Assembly (NCBI GenBank): GCA_014529385.2
Contig: CM043946.1
Location: forward strand, 39,501,558 to 39,565,557
Reading direction: 5' to 3'
Length of the DNA stretch: 64,000 nt
Source: Adiantum capillus-veneris
Lineage: Eukaryota > Streptophyta > Polypodiopsida > Polypodiales > Pteridaceae
In this document: positions 1 through 10,549 of the stretch, one piece after another
How the letters are laid out: each line of letters begins with the position of its first letter
Position numbering within the stretch: position 1 is the stretch's first letter
The notes under the pieces: generated by a model
The model's input: only the letters and a program-made list of their open reading frames with translations
Databases searched by the model: none
What the model was told of the DNA's origin: nothing
Position numbers and translations under genes: made by a program

Positions 1-993
1 AGAAGACGTTGCCGGTGATGCCCATGGTTGTGCCCCAAGTGTACCAGATGTCGCCAAGACCCAGTGCGCGAGTTCCCTCGCGAAGAAGTGCCTACGAAGC
101 GTGTTTCCATCGCGACAAGTTGCTGTTTTTCTCTGTTTGCAGCCCATAAACGTCGTAGACGGGGCTGATTTACGAGAAGGAACCCGAGAACACACCTCTT
201 TTGTGTCTAGGATTGGAAGAGAGGATTTTCTATGGAGACATCTCTTCCGGGGAATTGCTTTTCCAGAACAGAGTTGCGTTTCGAGCGTCGAGACTTTGAA
301 GGTAACGATTTTCATGTTACGAACTCTGAGTATTTGTTTGCAGGTGTACTTTCTCTTAGTGAGGGAGTAGGAGCAGAGGAAGGTATGAGCCTCTGCAGGA
401 GAAAAGCGCTCTGAGAAACTAGAGCCAGATCAGCCCAGGGGTTTCGTACCCGAGTTTGGGAAGTAGATCCACGGATCGGAGAGAGGTAGTCTCTCAAGTT
501 GCGATCCGGAAGTTGGGATTCCCAAGTAAGGACTTCGTGTCCGGGAAAACAGAGTTGTTCTGCGGGAAGAGGACTCTGGAAATAGAGTTCTAAAAGAGAG
601 TTGCAGGGATGTCATGCCCTGAGTCTGGAAGGTGAGATCCAGAGGCGAGAACCTTGATTCTCGAGGAATTGGAATAAGGAACGGAAGTTCCTTGGAATAG
701 GGTTTTGCCCTAGGAATCGAAAGTTGAGGCTTCCGGGAACCATCAAGTCTTATTCTAGAACGAACGTGCTAATACGTTCGGTTCAAGTGCTCGTATAGAC
801 TTCTCCTCGGTAATAAAGATACTATTACGGGGGGGGACCAACCCATCTTCTGGTCCCCAGTACTGTGTCGATCTTCTCACTCTCTATCTCTCTCTCTATC
901 CATTTCTCTCTATATCCTTTGGCTTCAGTATTAAGTGATAAATTCTATTTATCCGAGTATATTTTATATTGTTATGCACTCCCGTTTGTGACA
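1..993 (+). repeat. LTR remnant, family related to element B, ending at 993
   Basis: Positions about 825-993 are the reverse-complement counterpart of 22829-23010 and 26915-27070. They share an AATAAAG-type signal, a hairpin (GGGGACCA at 833-840 with TGGTCCCC at 851-858), CT-rich sequence and the terminal GTTTGTGACA at 984-993. Upstream sequence (for example TTTGCAGGT at 336-344) is a diverged match to the rest of the LTR. No primer-binding site follows at 994, so this is a 3' LTR or solo LTR, and any body lies to the left. No coding sequence is seen here. Confidence 0.65.
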
Positions 994-1009
994 AGGTTGC
1001 CAACTCCGC

Positions 1010-3480
1010 TCTAATGATCTAGTCTGGCACGGAGGCCTTCGCTCTAATCAACCGAGAGATCATACATACCAAGGGACTCTCCATACTTCACCACCCATCC
1101 TCACCCACTGAGGGTCCCCAAACCTGAACCCCATAGAGCATAGCTAAAGCTACCAAGGTATCAAAGAGCCAGACCTTTGTCCGAGGTTTGAGTTTCCTGA
1201 ACTGAACTTACGAAAACATCCTCTCCAGTCCTCCCAAGGCCGCATACGCTCTGGTCAGTCTAGTCTCTGCTACTCTCTTCAAAGGAAACTTTGGCCCAGT
1301 GAAGACTACCCCAAGATAAGTGTATGCATCTGTCTACTCCACAATCTCTTGACCATAAGTGAATGTAGGTGTTGATCTTATGATCCACTTCGGTGTGGTC
1401 TTAAACATCATAACCTTGGTTTTACCAAGATTTACAGACAATCCACTATCTCCGCAAAGCTATGTAATGCATCCAAATGTCGATGCATACCCTCCGTTGA
1501 GTCAGAGATCAACACGATATCATCAACATATAACAATGGAATCCATGTCCCTGCCAGTTGAGCACCTCTATCACCCGCTCTGTCAATGTAATCAAAAACC
1601 TCATCTATATACATACCAAATAGAGTAGGAGACAATGGACAAACTTGTTTCACTCCAATAGTGGAGAGAACTAAATCAAATAACCCCTCTGGAGTGCGTA
1701 CATGTCCCACCACTGATCTGTATAGAACCATGATCCCCCAAATCAACTCAATGGGCACTCGCATCTCTTGTAGTCTGCGCATTAATCTGGCCATGGGCAC
1801 AATGTCAAATGCTTTGCGGAAAATTGAAATCCACAAAGCTACAATAAATCCGTCTCCCATGTCCCCTACCCTCCTCAATGATGGCTTTGAGTGTCAGAAT
1901 ATGGTCAAGAGTGGAGAAGCCTGCCCTAAAACTGGCCTATCCCGCTACCCATATGCCCTCTCTCTGCCCATCTGCTCAATTGGTACTCAAGGATAGTGTG
2001 TCCAATCATAATAGTACGGTAGTTTCCAGGCTCCATAGGATCACCTGTCTTGAAGATAGGCACAATAGTAGATAGTCTCCAAGTCTCACGTAGACCCTCA
2101 CACATGAAACGATTGAATAGAACTGTAAGAACCTCTGCAAGTATATCTCTAGCATGTATAAAGTGCTCTGCTACTCAACCATCATGATCATATGCCCTCC
2201 TGGTCCTCATCCTGTCAATGGCCGTCTTTACCATCTCAACGGTAAAGAAAGTACTTGTAGATGGGCATGGCTCAAGAGGATCTGGAAGGGTGTCTATCCA
2301 AGGACCGTATATAAGGAAGTTGCATACTAACCCCACACATCAGGAGAAGTAATCACGAGGGAAGGGGAGTGCTCATGAAAGAAACATCATGCCTCTCTTG
2401 AGTCTCTACTCACGAACAACTAGTATAAGTCTCGCTCCATCTAAGCTAGGAATGCTCGCTTCTTCCGTAGCAAAGGCGCCTGAAGGCTATCCGAGACTGC
2501 CTGTGATTGATGACCCCTAGGAGAAATCCCTCTGAAGTTGTACTATCGTCTCTCTACACTTCGTGTCATACCAACTGTTCTGAGGCATGGTCCCAGAATG
2601 GCGTCTCTGATCAGGCTAGGTGTGTGGGTATGTCTTTGTTGCTACATCATGCAATGTCTCAATCAATAAAGTGGTCATCTTCTCCACTAAGAGTCCTGGC
2701 CTGGCTGCTGTACATAGACGACTATAGATCTCCTATGTATAAACACAATCAGTCTCTGGTGTAAATGTATAGCGGGTATGTGTCCTCCCTCCTCACAATT
2801 GGGTTGTATTTTACTGAAAAGAGACGAAAAGTGTCAAGAGAGCATGATCCACTGCTACACCCACTCGTCTAGGTCCTAGTTTGAAATCCCGAATGCAAGG
2901 GATGAAGTTCGGTTGTGCCATGCCATAGTCCACTATGCTGGAGCCTGGCCCCATGCCTGTGTCGAAAGCATGTGAAATCGGCCGCTCTAGGAAAACATTG
3001 TAGGCCATTAAGTATCTCCAGACCATGTGTAGTCTCCATCTCCGTGAGATGTCTCCCATACTCTATCTGCTCTCTCTCCTGTGAATGTTTATCAAGCGCC
3101 AAATCTCCTACATCCAGCTCTCAAAGCATCTCCTCTCGAGTATCATAGAAGACTGCACCCACATGTATCTAGCATGATCATCTCTTCGAACAATGTGTAG
3201 AAGTGGTTGTAGCTCCTCTCTGAATAATACTGCTACTCCTCCTAATCCTTTGCTCCTATGCTGAAATCTTGTGTCAATTCAACAAGCTGTCTCCCATCTC
3301 TATCTCGTCACATGTGGCATCGTCTGTCCAGGGGCCTGATGAGTCTCTGAGAAGAATACGATGTCCCTGTCCAGAAAGCTATCCTCAAAAGGTGTCCACA
3401 TCCAAACTATAAAATCCATTACAATTCCACACTGTCATCTTTAGTATGGTCCCATAGGTCTCATGCCGTCATGTAGAGCT
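1010..3480 (-). mobile_element. LINE (non-LTR retrotransposon) remnant with endonuclease and reverse transcriptase parts
   Basis: Minus-strand fragments occur in LINE order. The end of an endonuclease-like domain lies at about 2811-3059 (DTGMGPGSSIVDYGMAQPNF, then VDHALLTLF). A reverse transcriptase lies at 1432-1878. A C-terminal region with a YGVQVWG-like motif lies at about 1100-1250. Frameshifts and stops separate the pieces, so it is dead. The 3' end abuts the LTR remnant ending at 993. A second, opposite-strand copy of the same family begins about 80 bp beyond its 5' side. Confidence 0.75.
1432..1878 (-). pseudogene. LINE reverse transcriptase core
   Basis: A 148-residue open stretch with the non-LTR RT landmarks in order: FRKAFD (domain A), GVKQVCPLSPTLFGMYIDE (domain B; the usual GVKQGCPLSP has Gly to Val) and LLYVDDIVLIS (domain C; usually YADD, here YVDD). 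It would polymerise cDNA by target-primed reverse transcription. Both catalytic Asp of YVDD are present, but the flanking endonuclease and C-terminal regions are out of frame, so no active protein is expected. Confidence 0.85.
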
Positions 3481-3561
3481 AGTACAACGGAACCATGCCT
3501 CTAGGTATCATGAATAAGTTAGTGGACCCTATGAGGCCTGGGAACTATCCTACTATAATGA

Positions 3562-3741
3562 TTGAACACATATTCGCATGGTTGTACACAATTGTACGCA
3601 TCTATTCTTGTGCAGCACTCGGGTAGCTGGACAACGAGAGAAGGTATACGAGCAGCACGACAGGCAGGTTTCAAGAGGGGTTTCTCTACTCTTGATCACA
3701 TTCTGACACTCAGAGCCATTATTGAGGAGGACAGATCACAT

Positions 3742-3789
<48 letters not shown>

Positions 3790-4077
3790 CTACTGGACCC
3801 AAATTGATGCGTAGATTGCAAGAGATGAGGGTACCCATGGAGTTGATTTAGGAGATCATGGCTCGATAGAGGTCAATAGTGGGGCATGTACCCACTGTAG
3901 AGGAGATATCTGCTTTGGTTCACTCCACTATCGAGGTGAAGCAAGGCTGCATGCTATCTCTTACACTAATTGGTATGTACGAGGATGAGGTTTCTAACTA
4001 CATTGAAAGGGATGGTGATAGAGGAGCACAATTTGCAAGGACATGGATCCCATTAGTATTATATGCTGATGATATTG
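3562..4077 (+). pseudogene. LINE reverse transcriptase fragment, plus strand, interrupted by poly-G
   Basis: Reads QAGFKRGFSTLDHILTLRAI then, after the poly-G run, LMRRLQEMRVPME, IEVKQGCMLSLTL and VLYADDIV. It matches the minus-strand LINE at 1432-1878 segment for segment, so both belong to one family. The segment that should hold the FRKAFD catalytic region is replaced by the G tract at 3742-3788. The fragment stops at the DDIV motif at 4077, exactly where the X LTR begins with TGTCAC, so X inserted into this LINE. Confidence 0.8.
3742..3788 (+). repeat. Uninterrupted poly-G tract, 47 bases
   Basis: Forty-seven consecutive G bases lie inside the plus-strand LINE RT. The tract plus the next few bases roughly equals the length of RT sequence expected between the conserved flanks. 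It therefore looks like a replacement of real sequence rather than an insertion. Confidence 0.95.
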
Positions 4078-5250
4078 TGTCACAAACTGCTGACGTGTCA
4101 AGTCATTGAAGAGCAGAGCCAACCTTCAGATCACGGCCGAGGGTCCTAAACCCTAATAAGAACAAGTAACACAAGAAGAAGTCCTACCAACTTAAGGGAC
4201 CCCGTCCAATGGGGCCCAAATGACATAAAGGAATTAAAAATCAAGACCCACACACACACACACACACCAAGAATTACGCAAAAGCCGATGACGTGGCAGT
4301 TGTACGGACGCTCCGGGTTTTCCGTTGACAGTGCTGACATGGCAGATTTCTGCAAAAAGTGTTGACAGTGCTGACGTGGAAGTTGTACGGAATTCCGTGA
4401 TTTACCCTGGTAGCTTTTTGGCATTGCTTTTAGACCAGAAGCTTTTGAGTTTGAAGGCTTTTCATGGAAACTGCTTTTCATAGGCCAAGGGCCTTTAAAT
4501 ATGTGCAAAGGGCTCATTCTTTGGCATGCTTCCCGGAGAAGGTGCAAAGTCTGGAGTATCGGCTTGTACTGTGTTGATGCAATATAAAGAAATACCAAAA
4601 GGGGCACCAAGGGGGGGGCCAATACTCTTTCGGGTGGAATTCCGCCACTTCGCGTCGTCGCGTGTTGCGCCTCTCTCTCAGTTCAGTTGTTATTGAAGTG
4701 CTAAAAGTTTGTTCAATCTCTTCTTTTCTACTAGCACGTGGTGCCCGTCTTGTGACAGTGGTATCAGAGCATCAAGCGTGTGCTTTTCTGAAAGCATACC
4801 GGTCCTACACGAGCGGACAGAGCAAACCAGATACTACTGGAATTTTATGTGAAGTATCTTCGGGTCTCGACCTCGGAATTATTAGCCACTCCACCCTTCA
4901 TACATCGCACATCGGGCACGCTCTCGTCTTCACCGCTCATATCTTATAGGGTATAAGCCAAAACGATCACTTGCAAGAGAAGGATCCAAGATTTGTTTCA
5001 AGTCACTGTTTTTCTCAAAAGCAATGCCATGCAGATGTTAATGTCTACAGGTACCAAGCCGCACACTCCAAGGACTTGGCAAGCTTTCAAGAAAATTTTT
5101 GCCCAAAGTTATATGGTTTCTGACATCTTCCTTTGGAGTGCAACTTCTGGCAGCTTGGGGTATCCTGAAATGCTTGCCATGGAAACCCTAGCATACTATA
5201 ACTTAAAATTTCTCGACATCTCTCAGTAGAAACCTGCACCAAAATTAGGG
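4078..5250 (+). mobile_element. Family-X Ty3/gypsy fragment: 5' LTR, primer site and start of gag
   Basis: The LTR runs 4078-4757 (680 bp), starting TGTCAC and ending TTGTGACA, and is followed by a Met-tRNA primer-binding site at 4759-4770. A degraded gag piece at about 4993-5229 (PHTPRTWQAFKKIFAQSYM) matches the gag of the inverted X copy at 15032-15685. No 3' LTR or pol is found. The element sits in the LINE RT just upstream. Its LTR carries the AAATACC..AAGGGGC core at about 4587-4606 that is shared with other LTRs in this window. Confidence 0.8.
4759..4770 (+). other. Primer-binding site of X, complementary to initiator Met-tRNA
   Basis: TGGTATCAGAGC one base after the LTR end. This is the standard plant retrotransposon priming site and fixes the plus orientation. 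Confidence 0.9.
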
Positions 5251-5399
5251 TTAGGTTCTTTCCATAAGGTCGTAGCCGAGCACAACATGGTCCATCAGCT
5301 CATGGACACACAGTGTTTTTTTGGCGGCGATGGTAGTCCCAATATAGCAATCACGCTGGACCTCCAAGGTCATCTGCTCCTGAAGAGACATCACCTCCA

Positions 5400-6180
5400 A
5401 GGTCATCTGCTCTGATGTCGAGATTGCTTTTTAAGTTTGTGTTTGTTTGAACCTGTTTGGTGATCCTGTTTGAAATTTGTTTGAAATGGATGGTATTTGT
5501 TTTGAACCTGTTTTGGTGCCGATTTGAAATGTTTTGACTCTGGTTTTAATACTGGTTTCATTGATTTGTGATTTTTACTCCCGGGTGGAGAAGTGAGAGA
5601 TATTATTTTGTTTGAACCTCGGAACGACGCAGACGGGATGTCTGGGGAGCGTTTCGTTGTATGTTTGAAATGGATGGTATCTGTTTTGAACCTGTTTTGG
5701 TGCCGATTTGAAATGTTTTGACTCTGGTTTTAATATTGGTTTCATTGATTTGTGATTTTTACTCCCGGGTGGAGAAGTGAGAGATATTGTTTTGGTATTG
5801 TTTGAACTTCGGAATGACACAGACGAGATGTCTGGGGAGCCTTTCGTTGTATGCTAGAAAACCTCTGAACGATGCAGACGGGATGTCTGGGGAGCGTTTC
5901 TTTGTATGCTTGAAAAACATTGTTGTTGTGACTCCCGTCCCGAACCTGCATGGTTATGCGGGAGGAGTATTAAGAAGTCTGAGCAGCGGTTACTCTCAGC
6001 ACCTTCAAACGACGCAGGCTGCGGTCTAAGGGGCGTTTGGTTGTAAAAGGCCTCTATATCTCCCTGCCTAGACCTTTTTTGGTTATGCGGGAGGAGTGAT
6101 GAGGAAGTCGTTGAATATCTCCCAACCCGGACCTTGTTAGGTTATGCGGGAGGAGTGTTCATCAACGACTTTATGTTTCT
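5400..6180 (+). repeat. Tandem repeat block with 184-bp unit and shorter submodules
   Basis: A 184-bp unit beginning TTTGAAATGGATGG occurs at 5480 and again at 5664 with few differences. The submodule GATGTCTGGGGAGCGTTTC and its variants appears several times between 5637 and 5910. GGTTATGCGGGAGGAG appears three times, at about 5952, 6080 and 6138. The inverted pair CTCCCG / CGGGAG could form small hairpins. Short reading frames here are products of the repeat. 6181-6272 shows nothing further. Confidence 0.85.
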
Positions 6181-6272
6181 ATGCCTTGTAACTTGCATAT
6201 GTGAGCATTTGTGTTGCATTGTGATGTGCCAACCACTAAATATTTCCTCATTGGGATGAGATTGCTTGGATA

Positions 6273-7858
6273 TGTCATAATAACTAATATCTGATTCTCC
6301 TAAATGATTTTCTCATGTTAAACTGATCATTTAATATGGGGAAGTAACAGGGGAGAAAAAGCTAGAATATTGGTTAGGCTGGCAGACCGGTCACAATAGG
6401 GATCTAAAGGAGGGAAAATAGGGATCCAAAGAGGGGCCATCTGCAAAAGAGCAATGTGCATCAATAGGCTTCAAAGACCCTAAGGTTCAGCCCATTAAGA
6501 CTTCCAAAATGCTAAGGTTCTAAAATTAAATGAAATCTTCAATGGTCAAACCTTAGCGAAAATTGGATGCTTGTGGAAAGACTCAAAAGTCTTCCCACAT
6601 CCCTATCCAAGAGGGGGCGAGCCATATTTGTAGGGGATGAGAGAGAAACACACACACTCTTCCAAGCTCCCTTTACACAAAGGGCATAGTGGACACATGT
6701 CAGCTTCCTAGCCCAGTTGCCCCCAAAGTGCATTCAAATCCTATTGGATGGCCATAGAGGTGGACCAATGAGAATTAGGCTAGAGTAAATTTAGTTTAAT
6801 TCGTTTAAAAACACTTAATAAAAGAACCAATAGAAATTAAGCTTTCTCAAAGACTATTGGACAGTCTCCCAAGGGGGTCCAATGAGCATTCAGCAACCCA
6901 ATGGCTTGCCTGATTCCTATTGGCCAGAAGACTAAGAGGTCCAATGAGAGTTTAATTGCATTATTTAAATACCTAAAGCTCACAAAAGGGTAAAGGGGGA
7001 CACATGTCACAAGGCTATCACTTATGCTTCTTAATTGTCATTGGCTAAGCTTTGCAGGGGCCAATAGGATGCCAGCATAAGCAAATAGCAAGAGAGAGAG
7101 GGGTCGACCAAGAGCGAGAGGGGGACTGATTTTTGGCAAGGCATTATCACACACACACTCACACAAGCTCATGTGTGAAGTAAAGAAGACTATCTCCTTC
7201 TCACGCTTTAATGGAAAGCTTATCATCTACTCCAAGCTTGTGAGAAGGGAGGCCTACACCAACAACCCTTGGCTTTGTGATGCAAATCCAACCAAGAGCC
7301 AAGCTCAAATGCATGCTCATCTCCTCTCTCATGCTAATTACTAAGCTATGCTAAGCTATTAAGAGTGATTATGTGAGGAGACATACTTCTTTCTCGTAAG
7401 AATATTCCTTTCTCTTGATCTACTCTCATACCCCGCTAGCTCTCACCATCTTTGAAGGTGTGTGAGGTCTTGGGTCTGAGATCGTGAGGGAATTGATGTT
7501 GTGTTTTCAAGTGTAAGCTTGGTGCTTGAAGCTTCCATCTTCATTGCACCAGCAAGTTATTGAAGGAACACAAAGTATTGTATTGTAAAATGTCTCCCTT
7601 GATGGGAGAAACCTATAATACAAATCCTTGGAGGGGGGACCAGTTCCATGTAAATCCGGTCCTCAATTGTTGTCAATAGCTTAATTTCTTTCTCTTTTTG
7701 AAGTATTGTTCATGCCTATCTAACTAGATACTACGCTTTTGTTGCTCTCTCCATCTATGCACTCTTGCTATGCTTATTAGGAATCTATTCTTAATGAAAT
7801 GCTCACTATTTCTATGTTATTTTCCTATACACAAGTTACTAGATCATTAAATGTTACA
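6273..7858 (+). repeat. Family-Y LTR, 5' copy (1,586 bp)
   Basis: Starts TGTCATAATAACTAATATC and ends AAATGTTACA, directly before a primer-binding site, so it is a 5' LTR reading plus. It contains a long AT-rich region, an AATACAAA-type stretch near 7615 and a GGGGGGACC..GGTCC hairpin near 7636-7663. It is more similar to the inverted LTR at 18161-19716 than to the downstream Y LTR at 13617. Confidence 0.88.
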
Positions 7859-7859
7859 T

Positions 7860-7871
7860 TGGTATCAGAGC
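7860..7871 (+). other. Primer-binding site of Y (plus copy)
   Basis: TGGTATCAGAGC one base after the Y LTR. It is followed by an untranslated leader of about 480 bp up to the gag start at 8354. Confidence 0.9.
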
Positions 7872-8353
7872 ACAACATTGGTATGAGCACAGGGTTTCTC
7901 TTTTCTTGCTCAAGAAGAGAGGTCCTCAAGCTAACTATAAATGGTTGGTATTATTATTTGTTTGCAATTGAGTAAGTAGAATAGGGATTTTTCAGCCTTG
8001 CAGTCCTTTCTTGAGTGTCACAAGATATTTGTGAAATTATTATGACACTTAATTCCAATTGTTTAAGGTCTGCTTCGTCCAAATAACGGGGCATCACCCT
8101 CGAGAGCTATGGTCTTAAAAGTGGAGTCCTACGAGGCTTGCCTACGGCTTAACCACTATTGAGCTATTAGAAGCTTAACAAGAGCCGATACTGTTTTGTG
8201 GTGAAAGACCCTCTCTTCTATGCCTTGCAATTAATGATATTCGAGCCACGAGTACAAGGCTTGAGTGCCTTTCTAAAGGGGTTAAGAGAAGTAGCAACTA
8301 GGGCTTGAAGTGCCAAAGTACACTTAAAAATTTTACAACTAAAAGTTGTTAGA

Positions 8354-9640
8354 ATGGCGGACAATAGTAAAGAGAGTGAAATTAATGTTGATAGCTTTGA
8401 TTTTGCTAATGAACATGCTACTAATGATTCCCCTATGCTTGTTAATTACCTTGTTACTAGGCTTCAACAAGCCATGCGCAATCCATCCCTCCAAAGTGAA
8501 GTGCAACGGCAGCTACGTGCTCATGGGATTCTCTAAACTCCCCACCAAGAAGAGAGATTACCTAGGAAGCCTCCTTGTGAGACTTCCAATAGAGGCCTCT
8601 ATCCGATAGGGGAAGAAGATAAAGATCCGTACGAAGGGCTCAAAAATCTACTACTTGACGACGCATCTCCTTCCCAAAGGAGAACTCAAGTTTCAATGGT
8701 AGAGCCCCCACCGAAAGAACGAGAAAGAAGTGAATCTCCTACCACCTCGGCGCAGATGGCTCCACGAGGACGGCGGGCAAAACGCTCTCCAACACCCCCT
8801 AAACGGAGAAGACCATCGCACACTTCTCTACACCATAATTCAAAGAGGGACGATAAAAAACAAGAGAAGAAAAAGGTGAGAAATAGGTCACCCTCTTCTC
8901 CATCTTCTTCATCCTCTTCCTCTTATGAAGAAAGTGATGGTGCAGACAAGGAGGAACAAAGGAAGGAAAAGGCGAGAAAGAGATCACCCTCTTCTCCATC
9001 CTCCTCAAATTTTCCTCTTCTGAAGAAAGTGATGGTGCAGCTCTTGAACCACCTAAAAGAAGAAGCCATAGGAAATCCTATGCCGCGTGGAAGAGGTCGT
9101 CCAAGCTCAAAAAGTTCAAAGAGGGAGGAAAGAACGTCTCTTTCCTTACCTACGATGGCACCTTTGGTCCTTTGGTACTACGGACAAAGTCTTGGTCTTC
9201 CTCCAACAATTCGATGCGGCGTTAGGAGATGAGGGCTTCAAGGAGTCCTCTAAGCTACGCCATGTAGCTATGCATTTTCAAAAGTCCGCCAGGCAATGGT
9301 AGTCGAGTCTACGGGCAAACGGTGAAGCTCCACAAACATGGAAGGCTTTAAGAGCTTCCATCATGAAGCAGTTTTTGGCTACCGACGCCAAAGACAAGTA
9401 CTCACCGAATGGCAAAGCTTGGAGCTCTCTCCCTACGAATCTATTCACAAATATTTAGACATGTTTTGGGACTTACTTCTCAAAGCCACTGTCTTCAAAA
9501 AGATGGATTTTGGAGAGCAAAAACAACAATTTTGTGCGGGTTTAACTGAAGATATGGCGGAGTATGTCAACTCCCAAAGGCCACGCACCATATCTGCGGT
9601 CATACACCATACCATGGTGGCTAAGAGAAATCTTCAGCCC
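8354..9640 (+). pseudogene. Y element gag, broken
   Basis: The ATG at 8354 opens MADNSKESEINVDSFDFANE, which is matched by the inverted copy at 17748. A stop at 8534-8536 and later frameshifts break it. At about 8750-9060 lies a Ser/Arg/Pro-rich section with repeated RSPSSPSSS and EESDGADKEEQ modules. After that comes the gag core (LTYDGTFG, FLQQFDAALGDEGF, LRHVAMHFQKSARQW, TWKALRASIMKQFL, FWDLLLKATVFKK). Gag would package element RNA in a virus-like particle. At about 9640 the gag jumps directly into RT C-terminal sequence of another family (Z), so the zinc knuckle, protease and most of RT are missing. Confidence 0.85.
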
Positions 9641-10380
9641 ACGTTGTGTTCGAAGAGCTGCGCAGTCACAGGCTACTTGTCAATTCTAAGAAAAGTGAAT
9701 TCTTCCTGGAAGAGATCCACTTTCTTGGCCACAGTCTCAAAGGATGGTGTCAGAATGGATCTCGCAAAGGTCAAAGCTATTAAGACATGGCTAGACTTGA
9801 AGACTATGCACGATGTCAGAAGCTTCTTAGGATTGTGTTCCTACTATAAAAGGTTTATCAAGAACTTTGCAGAGATAGCATCACCTCTTCACACATTGCA
9901 AAAGAAAGAGGTCACTTTCAGATGGACCCAAAAAGAGATTTCAGCTTTTAGTCTCTTAAAGAAAAAGTTGACTTCAGATCCAGTAACTGTTTTGCCAGAT
10001 CTCACGAGTTCATTTGTGGTCCAGTGTGACGCGTGTGGCAGTAGCATTGGAGCAGTGCTAATGCAAGATGGACGGGTAGTAGCTTATGAAAGCCGAATTT
10101 TGCAAGGGCCAGAGAGGACTATGCTAGTCTATGAGAAAGAGCTCTTGGCCGTGATGCATACGCATTCTAGCTAGAAGCACTACCTCTTAGGTGCTCATTT
10201 TGTTGTCCAAACAGACCATCAGACCTTGCGATACTTCTTGACACAGTCAAAGTTATTTGAAAAGCATATGCGATGGGCAAACATTCTTTCTATGTTCCAC
10301 TTCCGGATTATGCATGTGGAAGGCAAGAAGAATGTTGTGGCTGATGCGTTATCAAGGAAGCCACAAATTTCATTGTGTCA
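9640..10380 (+). pseudogene. Z reverse transcriptase C-terminus and RNase H
   Basis: Recognisable in order: FEELRSHRLLVNSKKSEFF and FLGHSL (RT thumb/connection; the second reads in a shifted frame), FLGLCSYYKRFIKNFAEIA, then RNase H with VVQCDACGSSIGAVLMQ (first Asp), YEKELLAVMH (Glu) and VVQTDHQTLRYFL (Asp), ending in VADALSRK. The RT palm with its DD pair is absent. A stop at 10172-10174 splits RNase H, so it is inactive. Confidence 0.85.
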
Positions 10381-10549
10381 ATTCCTTATCATCATGAGCT
10401 AGATGACATGAAGGAACAGTATGCTACTGATGAAGATTTTGCATGGATCTTTGAACAGTTGCAAGAGGGGTAACATCATGAGCACTACCTCCTCAGAGAT
10501 GGTTTTATGATGATGCACGGCAGACTTTGTGTCACTAGGCCATTAGGTC

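Noticed and set aside
101-615. Short ORFs in the first 600 bases
   Set aside because: They lie within an LTR remnant, overlap on both strands and show no domain.
3562-3807. Polyglycine protein encoded through the G run
   Set aside because: The Gly run is the translation of the poly-G tract inside a LINE RT; the flanks are RT motifs, so it is not a glycine-rich gene.
8696-9232. Host SR-type splicing factor
   Set aside because: The serine/arginine stretch is followed by a retrotransposon gag core, sits after an LTR and primer site, and is duplicated in the inverted Y element, so it is gag.
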